From: Sphaerothrix epifaneia
GTDB taxonomy: Bacteria > Cyanobacteriota > Cyanobacteriia > Phormidesmidales > Phormidesmidaceae
NCBI RefSeq assembly: GCF_042788235.1
Contig: NZ_JBHZOL010000105.1
Span: 14,043 to 78,042, forward strand
Direction of reading: 5' to 3'
DNA length: 64,000 bases
How positions within the stretch are numbered: the first letter of the stretch is position 1; each line of letters begins with the position of its first letter. A program made the position numbers and the translations under genes. The notes beneath the pieces are model-generated. The model saw only the letters and a list, made by a program, of their open reading frames with translations. It was not told the origin of the DNA and did no database searches. Positions 16,952 through 25,672 of the stretch are shown piece by piece.

Positions 16952-17823
16952 GCCACTGACTGCATCCAATCTAGGCACAGTTGCATTTGCTTTTGCATAG
17001 TGGCGCGATCGCTATGAAAACGGCGACCGTGCCCTGGCAGCACCCACTCAAACGAGTACTGCGCCAGCCGCTCCATAGAGATCAACAGTTCTGCCCAAGA
17101 ATACCAGCAGGCTCGTCGAAAGGCATGGAGGTGCTGTAGCTGAGGCGACCAGGCCAGGTGATCGCCCGTAAATAAAAACGTGTTTTGATAGAGCAGCACC
17201 GTATGTCCGCGCGTATGCCCTGGCACAGGAATAATCAGCAAATCATCCGCCAGAGATACAGGTTCTAATCCGGTTAGCTGCATTTCTACGCTGCGGGTTT
17301 GCGGGCTAATATCAGCCTGATGCAAAATGCGATCGCAGCCAAAGTGTTCATGAAACTTTTGATGGTCAGCCACATCATCGCGGTGGGTCAAATAGAGATA
17401 GCGAACGCCTCCCTTTGCCTCTAGCTGCTTAACCAGCGGCGGCGCAAAGCGAGGAGAATCCACTAAAACATTACCTTGCGATCGCTCAATCAAGTAGCTT
17501 GCTGCCCCAAAAGAGGTTTCAGCGTGATAGCCACAGTGGTAGACGTTCTCTGTAATTAAATGGGGAAAACTCTGCTGAACTTGTTTGATTTCTGTGGGTG
17601 GTTGCAGCGTGCCGATAGACGCAGTCGGACAGGCCAATAGCGCTTGTAAAGCCCTTAATCGCTCTGCTGAGGTATCCGGTTGGCGATGTACCACCGATTG
17701 CCCCTCTACCCGCGAAAAGATGTCAGGTGCCATCCAACGACAAGTATCACAGTCAATGCAAGTGTTATCGACATAAAAGTCACCCGCCACATTTTGCGGG
17801 CGGCGCTGTTTGAGGTGAGCCAT
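16948..17823 (-). CDS. 4Fe-4S ferredoxin domain fused to a metallo-beta-lactamase fold
   Basis: A 291-residue protein. The N-terminus (about 14-75) has a ferredoxin-like cluster motif, CIDCDTC plus a distal Cys-Pro in LLACPTASI. The MBL domain follows: THRDDVADH (a variant of HxHxDH), GHTRGHTVLLY, LFTGDHLAW and LPGHGRRFHS, which supply the metal ligands. The fusion suggests a redox-linked hydrolase or electron transfer to a di-metal site; the substrate is unknown. The 3' end overlaps the lysozyme stop by 4 bp in a tail-to-tail arrangement. Confidence 0.88.
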   Translation of the reverse strand: MAHLKQRRPQNVAGDFYVDNTCIDCDTCRWMAPDIFSRVEGQSVVHRQPDTSAERLRALQALLACPTASIGTLQPPTEIKQVQQSFPHLITENVYHCGYHAETSFGAASYLIERSQGNVLVDSPRFAPPLVKQLEAKGGVRYLYLTHRDDVADHQKFHEHFGCDRILHQADISPQTRSVEMQLTGLEPVSLADDLLIIPVPGHTRGHTVLLYQNTFLFTGDHLAWSPQLQHLHAFRRACWYSWAELLISMERLAQYSFEWVLPGHGRRFHSDRATMQKQMQLCLDWMQSVA

Positions 17824-18103
17824 AGTTAAAAAAGATGAATCGATTGATCAGTGCCAGACAAACGAATCGCCAGTTCCGGCCAGTTTGGGAGCAAATCGTC
17901 AATTGGAGCCAACGGCGTTTTAGCGACAGACCATTGTGGCAAAGTCAATCAGTCGCTTTGTAGCCAATCAACCCCATGACCTTTCTCTAGCCTAGCGATC
18001 GCTAGCCCAAACGTGAGCCTAACGACTATAACAATCGTCAAATAAAGGGAAAGCTACCTAAAAACTACGGCAATATGTAAAAGCAGCCAGCGGAGAAGAG
18101 AAT

Positions 18104-18553
18104 ATGGGGTTATTTGATGGCGTTTTCAAAACAGAACCAGGTATTACAAATATTACGCTGAGTCCCGCCGAGGCATTTGCCGCTGTGGCTTTGGTGGCGA
18201 TCGCCGCCGATGGCTATTTGTCTGAGCAAGAAGGCCGAGAAATGACCATGGTACTGGCTCGGATGCAGTTGTTTCGGAGTTTTTCCACCGATGTGATGCA
18301 TCGGCTATTTGACAAGTTGTTAGGGCTGCTGAAGCAGCAAGGCCCCAGCAAGCTCATCAACTTGGCTAAAGTTTCTTTGCCCGCAGAATTGCGAGAAACC
18401 GCTTTTGCCATTGCCACCGATTTAGTGCTAGCAGATGGGACGGTCACGCCCCAAGAGCAAGCGTTTTTAGACGATCTCTATCGCATTCTCGAAATTTCTG
18501 GCGATACCGCTTTGCAAATTGTTCAGGTAATGACGATTAAAAACCGGGGTTAG
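18104..18553 (+). CDS. TerB-like protein
   Basis: A 149-residue, all-helical cytoplasmic protein with two Asp-containing TerB-type repeats: ALVAIAADGYLSEQEG and ATDLVLADGTVTPQEQAF. The family is named after tellurite resistance, but in cyanobacteria single TerB proteins have no established role and probably bind metal. A GGAG box lies 8 bp before the ATG. The stop overlaps that of the convergent rsmG by 4 bp. Confidence 0.85.
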   Translation: MGLFDGVFKTEPGITNITLSPAEAFAAVALVAIAADGYLSEQEGREMTMVLARMQLFRSFSTDVMHRLFDKLLGLLKQQGPSKLINLAKVSLPAELRETAFAIATDLVLADGTVTPQEQAFLDDLYRILEISGDTALQIVQVMTIKNRG

Positions 18554-19320
18554 AGGGGTAGCTTCGCTGGTACCCCCACCGCTCGAGGAAATTCGGCAGG
18601 TGTGGGCTGAACCTTTTGCACATATAGGCAATGGCGCTGGCCTTGAGTCAAAGGCGTCAGGCTAGGCTGAAGGTGGGCGATCGCGCCTCCTAATTGTTCG
18701 ATTGCAGGCCGTAGCGTTTCAGTTTCGGCTTCAGACCACTGCCCCCGATAGAGAACCGCCACGCCTCCCTTTCGTAGCAGTGGCAGCGCATATTCAGCAC
18801 AGGTTGCAGCCGTTCCGACTGCGCGTACGAGAGCCAAATCAAAGCGCTCTCGCCAATTTGGCTGTCGCCCCACCGTCTCCGCCCGACCAGCCAAACCCCT
18901 GACGTTAGGCAGATGCAAAGTCTGCGCCAGCGTCTCTAAGAAGCGAATTTTCTTCTGGGTAGAATCGAGTAGCACCACCTGCCAATGAGGCAGCGCGATC
19001 GCCGCAGGCAGTCCCGGAAACCCTGCCCCTGTACCAATATCAACGACTTGTAGCGCCTGCGATCGCAACGCATCCGGCAGTTGCCAAGCAAAGTCAGGAT
19101 TTAGCCACGGAGCTAAACCACTGAGCGAGTCCCAAAGATGCTTCTCCCAAAAATCGGCTGGCTCAGTGATACGAGTCAGATTAAACTGCTGATTGGCAGC
19201 TACAACCTCAGCATAGAGCTTTTGAAAAACAGCTTGCTGTGCCGCCGAAGGCTGCCAGCCCAGCGTTTGCCGCCAAATCGTCTCATCCTCAAGTAACTCA
19301 AGAGACGGCATGATCTTCAC
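18550..19320 (-). CDS. rsmG: 16S rRNA (guanine-527-N7) methyltransferase
   Basis: Methylates G527 of 16S rRNA using SAM. The 256 residues have the RsmG order: LWDSLSGLAPWL, the SAM loop VVDIGTGAGFPGLPAA, LLDSTQKKIRFL and ALVRAVG. The GTG at 19320 overlaps the upstream ATPase stop by one base, suggesting translational coupling; an ATG at 19311 is an alternative start. It forms a two-gene operon with the ABC ATPase. Confidence 0.94.
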   Translation of the reverse strand: MKIMPSLELLEDETIWRQTLGWQPSAAQQAVFQKLYAEVVAANQQFNLTRITEPADFWEKHLWDSLSGLAPWLNPDFAWQLPDALRSQALQVVDIGTGAGFPGLPAAIALPHWQVVLLDSTQKKIRFLETLAQTLHLPNVRGLAGRAETVGRQPNWRERFDLALVRAVGTAATCAEYALPLLRKGGVAVLYRGQWSEAETETLRPAIEQLGGAIAHLQPSLTPLTQGQRHCLYVQKVQPTPAEFPRAVGVPAKLPL

Positions 19321-19991
19321 TAAGCAATGGGCTGAGCCGAAGGAGAGTTGTCTAAACGCTGAGGATTTGCCGACTGGAGTTCACCATTTTGTAAAGTCCA
19401 GCAGCGATCGGCTAATCCCACCAGTTCTGCCGCATCATGGGTCACCACTAGCAAGCTCCAGTCCTGCTTGAGTTGAGCCAGTAGGCTGATCAGCTGTTGC
19501 CGCATTGACCAGTCTAGCCCTGCCGTCGGCTCATCTAGCAACAGCAAGTGGGGCTGACGAATCAACTGCACCGCAAGCGCCAGACGTCGCTGCTGCCCCC
19601 CACTCAACGCATGAGGCCCAGCCTCTAGCGATATTTGTTCTAACCCGACTGCACTTAGCGCCTGCTTCATTCGCTCTGCCGTTAGCTCAGGGTGGCCCAA
19701 ACGCAATTCTTCAAGCACGGTATGACCGCAAAAATGTCGCTCTGGAAACTGAAAAACCAGTCCCCCCAACTGCCGCAAAAGCTCAGGATTTAGCTCTTGA
19801 CTACGCCAGAAAATTTCACCCGCTGTAGGAGCCGCCAGTCCAGCCAAAATTTCCAGCAGCGTACTTTTGCCCGAACCACTTGGCCCGATAATCAACCCCA
19901 ATTGCTGAGGCGACAGCTCAAAGCTGATGGATTTCAGAATAGGTACAGCACTAGCTGCTGGGTGATAGGTCAAATTTTTGATACGGAGCAT
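19320..19991 (-). CDS. ABC ATPase of energy-coupling-factor type (EcfA/CbiO-like)
   Basis: A 223-residue ATP-binding subunit with Walker A GPSGSGKST, Q-loop LVFQFPERHF, signature LSGGQQRRLALA, Walker B LLLLDEPTAGLD and switch His in VVTHDAAE. FQFPE is typical of EcfA/CbiO ATPases. No permease gene is adjacent, but an EcfT-like protein is encoded at 41565-42482, which may be its partner in a vitamin or metal importer (inference). No substrate-binding S component was seen. Confidence 0.88.
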   Translation of the reverse strand: MLRIKNLTYHPAASAVPILKSISFELSPQQLGLIIGPSGSGKSTLLEILAGLAAPTAGEIFWRSQELNPELLRQLGGLVFQFPERHFCGHTVLEELRLGHPELTAERMKQALSAVGLEQISLEAGPHALSGGQQRRLALAVQLIRQPHLLLLDEPTAGLDWSMRQQLISLLAQLKQDWSLLVVTHDAAELVGLADRCWTLQNGELQSANPQRLDNSPSAQPIA

Positions 19992-20185
19992 TCAAATGCA
20001 GGCAAAATCTAAGCTAAACAAATAGGTTGTAAAGTCTCGTCTCTAGCATAGGTCAATATGCCCTTCTACGGCCTTTGCGTCTCCTCTCCAGCCAAGCCAC
20101 CGTTGCGCAGTATACTGCTAATGCGCTAATTCCTGTTCACGCAGCAGCCTTACGCAGGCTGCTTGTTCCCTGGTTCAATGCTTCT

Positions 20186-21427
20186 ATGCCTAAGCGAATC
20201 TTATTTCTCAGCAACGGCCACGGAGAGGATAATCACTCCTCTCATATTATCCGCTCTCTGCAAGAGCTGTGTCCTGAGCTTGAGATGGCAGCAATGCCCA
20301 TTGTAGGGCAAGGCTCAGCCTACCAGCGCTTAAAAATTCCGATTATCGGGCCGACCCAAACGCTGCCCTCAGGCGGCTTCACTTACATGAATCGGCTACT
20401 GCTGCTGAAAGATATTCAATCAGGGCTGGTGGGGCTGACTTGGCGGCAATTGAGGGCTGTGCAAACCTATGCCCTCACCTGTGATTTAATCCACGCTACG
20501 GGTGACCAGGTTGGGCAAGCCTTTGCTTATCTCAGCGGTCGTCCCTACGTTTCGTTTATCTCACCGCTGTCAGCGCTGTATGAAGAGAATTTGTACCTGG
20601 GGCCAATCATCTCTCGCTTGCTGAAGGCACCCCGCTGCTTAACAGTTTTTACCCGCGACCCGTTTACCGCCGAAAACTTGAGAAAGCAAGGCTTAGAAAA
20701 GGTTCGCTTTGGCGGTATTCCTTCGCTCGATCGCTTGGTGCCCACGGGCAAAGATCTGCAACTTCAGCCAGATCTGCCGATGGTAGCGCTGTTGCCCGGT
20801 TCTCGCTTACCCGAAGCGGTGCGTAATTTTCGCCTGCAATTGCGATTGGTACGAGAAATCTGGCAGCGTTCCGGCCAAATCCAGTTTCGAGCCGCTTTGG
20901 TACCTGATTTGATGCAACAACTCTCCGAAATGGCGCAGGCGGAAGGGTGGCAGCACGAATCGGGCAGGCTGACTTTAGCTGACCAGCCAACCGCTGAAAT
21001 TTTGTGCTATGCCGATGCTTTTAACGATATTGTGTGCCAAACAACTTTGGTGCTAGGCATGGCTGGGTTAGCGGTCGATCAAGCCGTAGCCTTAGGGAAA
21101 CCCGTCATTCAGGTGCCCGGTGAAGGCCCACAGTTTACTTATGCGTTTGCTGAGGCTCAGACCCGGCTTTTGGGTCTTTCTGCCCAAACGATTGGCAAAG
21201 GCCCCGCAACCGCTGCCACCCTCAAGCTTGCAGCGCAGCGCGTTGTAGACACGCTGCAAGATTCAGCTTATCTCGAAGCTTGCCAAGCCAATGGTCGCCA
21301 GCGCTTGGGGCCACCTGGTGCCTCTTATCGCATTGCCCAGCGATTGCTAGCTTACCTGGGCGAGTCGGCTGCTGACGCAGCTGCTCAGGCGGCCAAAGCT
21401 AAAGAAAGGGAAATTACTCCAGCATGA
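20186..21427 (+). CDS. Lipid-A-disaccharide-synthase-related glycosyltransferase
   Basis: A 413-residue protein from the ATG at 20186, where MPKRILFLSNGHGEDNHSS gives a proper Rossmann start; upstream in-frame codons to 20075 encode an atypical tail. It resembles LpxB (GT19-like): LFLSNGHGEDN, FISPLSALYEENLYLGP, ALLPGSRLPEAVRNF, and VCQTTLVLGMAGLAVDQAVALGKPV for the nucleotide-sugar region. Cyanobacteria carry this LpxB-related family besides true lpxB; the acceptor is unknown. Its stop overlaps the start of the ABC exporter gene (ATGA), so the two are coupled. Confidence 0.85.
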   Translation: MPKRILFLSNGHGEDNHSSHIIRSLQELCPELEMAAMPIVGQGSAYQRLKIPIIGPTQTLPSGGFTYMNRLLLLKDIQSGLVGLTWRQLRAVQTYALTCDLIHATGDQVGQAFAYLSGRPYVSFISPLSALYEENLYLGPIISRLLKAPRCLTVFTRDPFTAENLRKQGLEKVRFGGIPSLDRLVPTGKDLQLQPDLPMVALLPGSRLPEAVRNFRLQLRLVREIWQRSGQIQFRAALVPDLMQQLSEMAQAEGWQHESGRLTLADQPTAEILCYADAFNDIVCQTTLVLGMAGLAVDQAVALGKPVIQVPGEGPQFTYAFAEAQTRLLGLSAQTIGKGPATAATLKLAAQRVVDTLQDSAYLEACQANGRQRLGPPGASYRIAQRLLAYLGESAADAAAQAAKAKEREITPA

Positions 21428-23172
21428 AAACGCGAGCTAGCTACTGGCAACTTCTACCTTTTTTGCAACCTCACTGGTCGTTATTTGCTAGCGGCGGAGC
21501 CTGCATTATTGGCTATGTATTGATGACGCTGCTGTTGCCTTATTTGGCCGGACAAGCAGCGCTTTACATTGGCCAGGGTAATGTGTCTGAAATTGCCTAC
21601 TGGTTAGGGCTGGCCACGGTCGTTTTTTTAGTCCGCAGCGTTTTTCAATACTGGGAAAATATTTGGATGATCAGCGCCTCTCTGGAGGTGGCACTGAGTT
21701 TACGCAAACAAGTCTATGCTCATCTGCACAAACTGGGGCTGAGATATTTTGAGCGATCGCAGACGGGCGACCTGGCTTACCGACTGACCGAAGATATTGA
21801 TCGCGTGGGCGAAATTGTCCACAAAATGTCGCAGCAGTTTGTTTCATCGGGACTACAGCTAATTGCCATTCCTATCTACATGCTGTATCTCAACTGGCCG
21901 CTGACGCTGGCAGGTTTGATTTTGGCACCCCTGATGGGCTGGTTGATTGGTCGGTTTGGGCACCAAATGTTAATTCTTTCGCGCCGTAGCCAGACTCAGG
22001 TGTCTAACTTGTCAGCTCTGTTGACTGAGGTGTTTGGCAGCATTCGGGTAGTGCAGGCGTTTGCCGCACAAGCTTATGAGGTGGAGCGCTTTAACCGCGA
22101 GGCTGAGCACAATCGCACCGCTCGTTACCGAGCCGAGCGGCTGAAGGCAGTGCAGTATCCGGTGGTGGGCTTTCTAGAAGCGATCAGCATCATGCTGCTC
22201 TTTTTCTTGGGCGGCTGGCAAATTTCGCAAGGCAATTTAGCGCCGCAGGAGTTTGTCAGCTTTTTGACAGCCGTAGCGTTGTTATTGCATCCCATTGATC
22301 TGGTTACGCAGCACTATAACGAGTTTAAGCAGGCAGAAGCCTCGGTAGAACGCATTTTTGAGCTGATGGCGATCGCCCCTACGATGCAAGACAAGCCCAA
22401 TGCGATCGCTTTACCAACGGTCACGGGCAAAGTGGAGTTTCAGCAAGTGAGCTTTGCTTACACCGATCATCAGTCCGTCATTCAAGATCTGTGTTTACGC
22501 ACCCATCCGGGTGAGGTTGTGGCCTTGGTTGGCTCGTCTGGGGCAGGTAAAACAACGCTAATGAATTTACTGCTGCGCTTTTATGAACCGCAAGACGGGC
22601 AAATCTTAATTGATGGTATTGACATTCGCGATGTCAAAATCACCAGTTTGCGCCATCAGATCGGCGTTGTCCCCCAGGAGACGACGCTGTTCTCCGGGAC
22701 GATTGCGCAAAACATTGCCTATGGCCAACCCGATTTAGACTTGCAGACCATTGAAGCTGCCGCCAAAATTGCCAATGCCCACGACTTTATCAGTCAGTTT
22801 TCTCAGGGCTACCAAACCTGGGTAGGCGAACGCGGCGCAACGCTTTCTGGTGGTCAGCGGCAGCGAGTGGCGATCGCCCGAGCAGTGGTATCTAATCCGC
22901 GCATTTTGATTTTAGATGAGGCGACCTCTGCCCTTGATTCTGAATCGGAAGCGCTGGTGCAAGAAGCTCTAGAGCGGGCAATGGAAAATCGCACGGTGTT
23001 TATTATTGCCCATCGTTTGAGCACAGTGCGACGAGCAGACACCATTTTGTTTTTAGAGAAGGGCCGTATTGTGGAGTCGGGGACTCACCCAGAACTGCTG
23101 GCTAAAGGCGGACGCTATGCTAGCTTTTATGCTCAACAGTTTGAAGGCGTAAGAAGAACTCCAGATACATAG
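21424..23172 (+). CDS. MsbA-like ABC exporter (fused permease-ATPase)
   Basis: A 582-residue half-transporter: six membrane segments (about 15-300), then an ATPase with GSSGAGKTT, LSGGQRQRVAIA, ILILDEATSALD and IIAHRLSTV. This lipid A/multidrug exporter type uses ATP to flip lipids or export hydrophobic molecules. It starts inside the stop codon of the LpxB-related gene, so it may export the glycolipid made by that enzyme (inference). Confidence 0.92.
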   Translation: MKTRASYWQLLPFLQPHWSLFASGGACIIGYVLMTLLLPYLAGQAALYIGQGNVSEIAYWLGLATVVFLVRSVFQYWENIWMISASLEVALSLRKQVYAHLHKLGLRYFERSQTGDLAYRLTEDIDRVGEIVHKMSQQFVSSGLQLIAIPIYMLYLNWPLTLAGLILAPLMGWLIGRFGHQMLILSRRSQTQVSNLSALLTEVFGSIRVVQAFAAQAYEVERFNREAEHNRTARYRAERLKAVQYPVVGFLEAISIMLLFFLGGWQISQGNLAPQEFVSFLTAVALLLHPIDLVTQHYNEFKQAEASVERIFELMAIAPTMQDKPNAIALPTVTGKVEFQQVSFAYTDHQSVIQDLCLRTHPGEVVALVGSSGAGKTTLMNLLLRFYEPQDGQILIDGIDIRDVKITSLRHQIGVVPQETTLFSGTIAQNIAYGQPDLDLQTIEAAAKIANAHDFISQFSQGYQTWVGERGATLSGGQRQRVAIARAVVSNPRILILDEATSALDSESEALVQEALERAMENRTVFIIAHRLSTVRRADTILFLEKGRIVESGTHPELLAKGGRYASFYAQQFEGVRRTPDT

Positions 23173-23217
23173 CAAAAGGTAAACGGCAAGATTCCGGCAA
23201 ACTGCGGATAGCTTGCT

Positions 23218-23550
23218 TTAAGCATCGGTTGAGGGTGTTTTCTGGCCTCGCAGTCGCTGTAGTGTAATTTGAATTCCTAAAGCAAACAATCCTAAAGCAG
23301 CCACCCCAAAAACACCTGCGCCTAAAGCTACGATTCCCATAACCAGCGTGCGAACGGCAGCAGCAATGTTGATGGCGGTCACGTTGGTTGAAGCAATCGG
23401 CTTGTTGGCAAAAGTTAAGGCGATCGCACTAAATAAGCGGTAAAGCAACCAACCCAGACCTCCTGCCACCAAAGAACCCAGAAAGCAGCGCCACGGACTA
23501 ACAGTGGCGATCGCCCGGTCGGTTTGCAGCTTCGGGGAAGGCTCTGTCAT
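23218..23550 (-). CDS. DUF3082 small membrane protein
   Basis: A 110-residue protein with two hydrophobic segments (about 22-47 and 66-95), matching the cyanobacterial DUF3082 type. It follows ispE on the same strand (about 60 bp gap) and is probably co-transcribed with it. The start is the ATG at 23550; a GTG lies one codon upstream. Function unknown. Confidence 0.8.
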   Translation of the reverse strand: MTEPSPKLQTDRAIATVSPWRCFLGSLVAGGLGWLLYRLFSAIALTFANKPIASTNVTAINIAAAVRTLVMGIVALGAGVFGVAALGLFALGIQITLQRLRGQKTPSTDA

Positions 23551-23615
23551 CACTCTACCTCAGCAACGGCTTGATGTTCTTATCCTATCGCCTTGGGGTA
23601 GGCTCACTCCTCATC

Positions 23616-24560
23616 CTAAGGTTCTAGCTGAATACTGGTTGACGTTAATTGAGTCGGCCAAATACCCAAATCTTCGTCCGGAATAGCCTGTCGCAGCCGG
23701 GTCGCCATTTCAGCAGCTTGAGCCGCCGTTTCAACCAGCGTAAAAACCGTAGGGCCAGAACCTGACATCAGCGTCCCCAAGCCACCTAAACTAGCCATAG
23801 TTTCTTTGAGCTGGGCTACCTGGGGGTAAGCAGGCAAGACTACGTTTTCAAAGTCATTGCAAAGTTCTTGACCAACCGTGGCATAGTCATGATGACTGAT
23901 GGCAGCAACCATTGCCCCGGAGTGAATACGTTGTTGCCGTTCTCGCCGCCTTTGCGGATCGTTAAGATAGCGATCGCCAAACTGTTGTCGATAGGTCTGA
24001 TAAGCCCAGGGGGTAGAAACCGCAAGGCTCTGATATTTGGCTAGAACCACATGGAGCTGATCGAGTCCTCTCAGCGTATCCAGTTCTTCACCCCGTCCAG
24101 TGGCGATCGCCGTTCCCCCCATAATGCAGAAGGGAACATCTGACCCTAGCTTAGCCCCTAGATCTTGTAGTTCTAGCTGCGTTAGCCCTAGCTGCCACAG
24201 CAAATCCAGCCCCACCAACACAGCAGCAGCATTGGTAGAACCACCCGCCAGCCCAGCCCCAATGGGGATATTTTTTTCAATGACAATTTCTACCCCACCA
24301 AATTTAGCAATCTGAGTCGGAAATTCTTGCGCCAGCAGCGCAGCCGCTCGGTAAGCCAAATTTGTTTCATCGGCAGGCACTTGAGGATGGTTGCAGCGCA
24401 CGCGAATGTCATCTACACCAATCGTCCTCACCGTCAGGCGATCGGCTAAAGCGACGCTCTGCATGATCATGACCAGTTCGTGAAAACCATCGGGGCGATC
24501 GCCAATAATCTCTAGATACAAATTAATTTTTGCTGCCGCCTGCAAGGAATAAAAACGCAT
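23616..24560 (-). CDS. ispE: 4-diphosphocytidyl-2-C-methyl-D-erythritol kinase
   Basis: Phosphorylates CDP-ME in the MEP isoprenoid pathway. The 314-residue GHMP kinase shows AAAKINLYLEIIGDRPDGFHEL, the ATP loop PIGAGLAGGSTNAAA, and GTLMSGSGPTVF near the C-terminus. It lies between rsmA and DUF3082, all on the minus strand, with a 46-bp gap to rsmA. Confidence 0.96.
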   Translation of the reverse strand: MRFYSLQAAAKINLYLEIIGDRPDGFHELVMIMQSVALADRLTVRTIGVDDIRVRCNHPQVPADETNLAYRAAALLAQEFPTQIAKFGGVEIVIEKNIPIGAGLAGGSTNAAAVLVGLDLLWQLGLTQLELQDLGAKLGSDVPFCIMGGTAIATGRGEELDTLRGLDQLHVVLAKYQSLAVSTPWAYQTYRQQFGDRYLNDPQRRRERQQRIHSGAMVAAISHHDYATVGQELCNDFENVVLPAYPQVAQLKETMASLGGLGTLMSGSGPTVFTLVETAAQAAEMATRLRQAIPDEDLGIWPTQLTSTSIQLEP

Positions 24561-24606
24561 CTGAAACTATTTCCAGTTATAGAACTGAGTCAGCACCAGT
24601 CCCCCG

Positions 24607-25443
24607 CTAATCGCAGCGGCTAGCGTGAATCTCTTGAATCTTATTACTTAACCTGACCCATTGTTCAACGCTTAGCTCTTCGGCGCGTGCCGTCGGCGTC
24701 ACCTCCAAAGCCGCTAAAAGCGGCGTCAACTGATCGCGCTCAATGACTGGTTTAAGATTGTTACGCAGCATCTTACGTCGGCTACTAAATCCTAACTGTA
24801 CGAGCTGATCAAAGAGCTGTAGATTCTCAGCCCGTGGCAAAAACGGTCGTGGTCGCAGCCGTACTACCGCCGACTCAACCTTAGGCGGTGGCTGAAAGGC
24901 TTTGGCTGGCACCAGACAAATCAGTTCACAACAGGCCAAATACTGTACCCTCACCGAAAGCGCCCCAAACACTTTAGATCCGGGTTGGGCATAAAGGCGA
25001 TCGGCAACCTCTCGCTGAATCAGCAGCACAATTTGATCAAAAGGCTGTGGCCTGGGCTGAGTGAGGCTACCTAATAGCTTTTCTAAAATCGGAGCCGTAA
25101 TGTAGTACGGAATATTGGCAACAACTTTGTTCAGCGGGTAAAAGTCAGGCTGCCCAGCTAGCTCATCGGCTAGATCAAGCTGTAAAATATCCCCTTCTAG
25201 CAATAAGAACTGGTCAACTTTTTCAAACTGACTGCGCAATCGTTGGCATAAATCGCGATCGATCTCAACCGCCACGACAGCCTCAGCCAGCGCAGTGAGC
25301 CATCGGGTTAAAACGCCCGTACCTGGGCCAATCTCTAAAATGCGATCGCGCTTTGACACCTCAGCCGCCGCCAAAATTCGGTGCAACACTTTTTCGCTCT
25401 TCAGCCAATGCTGGCCAAATCGTTTTCGGGGCCGGGGTGACAT
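24607..25443 (-). CDS. rsmA: 16S rRNA dimethyladenosine transferase (KsgA)
   Basis: Dimethylates A1518 and A1519 of 16S rRNA. The 278 residues from the ATG at 25443 start MSPRPRKRFGQHWLKSE, the canonical N-terminus; the frame stays open upstream to 25542 but encodes an unlikely Cys-rich tail. Motifs: EIGPGTGVLTRWL (SAM loop) and NIPYYITAPIL (catalytic NxPY). First gene of an rsmA-ispE-DUF3082 cluster. Confidence 0.95.
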   Translation of the reverse strand: MSPRPRKRFGQHWLKSEKVLHRILAAAEVSKRDRILEIGPGTGVLTRWLTALAEAVVAVEIDRDLCQRLRSQFEKVDQFLLLEGDILQLDLADELAGQPDFYPLNKVVANIPYYITAPILEKLLGSLTQPRPQPFDQIVLLIQREVADRLYAQPGSKVFGALSVRVQYLACCELICLVPAKAFQPPPKVESAVVRLRPRPFLPRAENLQLFDQLVQLGFSSRRKMLRNNLKPVIERDQLTPLLAALEVTPTARAEELSVEQWVRLSNKIQEIHASRCD

Positions 25444-25511
25444 AGACAGGCAAAAGCAGGGGATTACATTATAAATCCTCGCTTCTCCCCCACGTGATAG
25501 CGGCATTGCGC

Positions 25512-25549
25512 TCAAACAAAAACAGCAGAATGAAAGGCTCATTCTGCTG
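25512..25549 (-). terminator. Rho-independent terminator of the PEP-CTERM gene
   Basis: Arms CAGCAGAATGA (25523-25533) and TCATTCTGCTG (25539-25549) form a perfect 11-bp stem with a 5-base loop. On the minus strand it is followed by TTTTTGTTTGAG. It separates the PEP-CTERM gene from rsmA. Confidence 0.88.
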
Positions 25550-25559
25550 CTTTGAGTTT

Positions 25560-25672
25560 TATAGCAGTAGTCGTTAGGATCAAGGCACTCAAATTGCAGA
25601 AAGCCACTGACAGAAAACCGTTTATGCTGCTTTCCGTCTTTAGCCTTCTGTCTTTGGCGATAGCTTGTGGCC
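25560..25672. repeat. Dispersed intergenic repeat, copy D (inverted)
   Basis: Read on the minus strand, it aligns block by block with copy C (AGCTATCGCC, AGAAGGCTAAAGAC, TTTCTGTCAGTGGC, ACTGCTAT) and also with copies A and B. It fills the gap between the terminator and the end of the PEP-CTERM gene. Confidence 0.6.

Noticed and set aside
18702..18902. A forward ORF inside rsmG
   Set aside because: Antisense shadow of a strongly supported gene.
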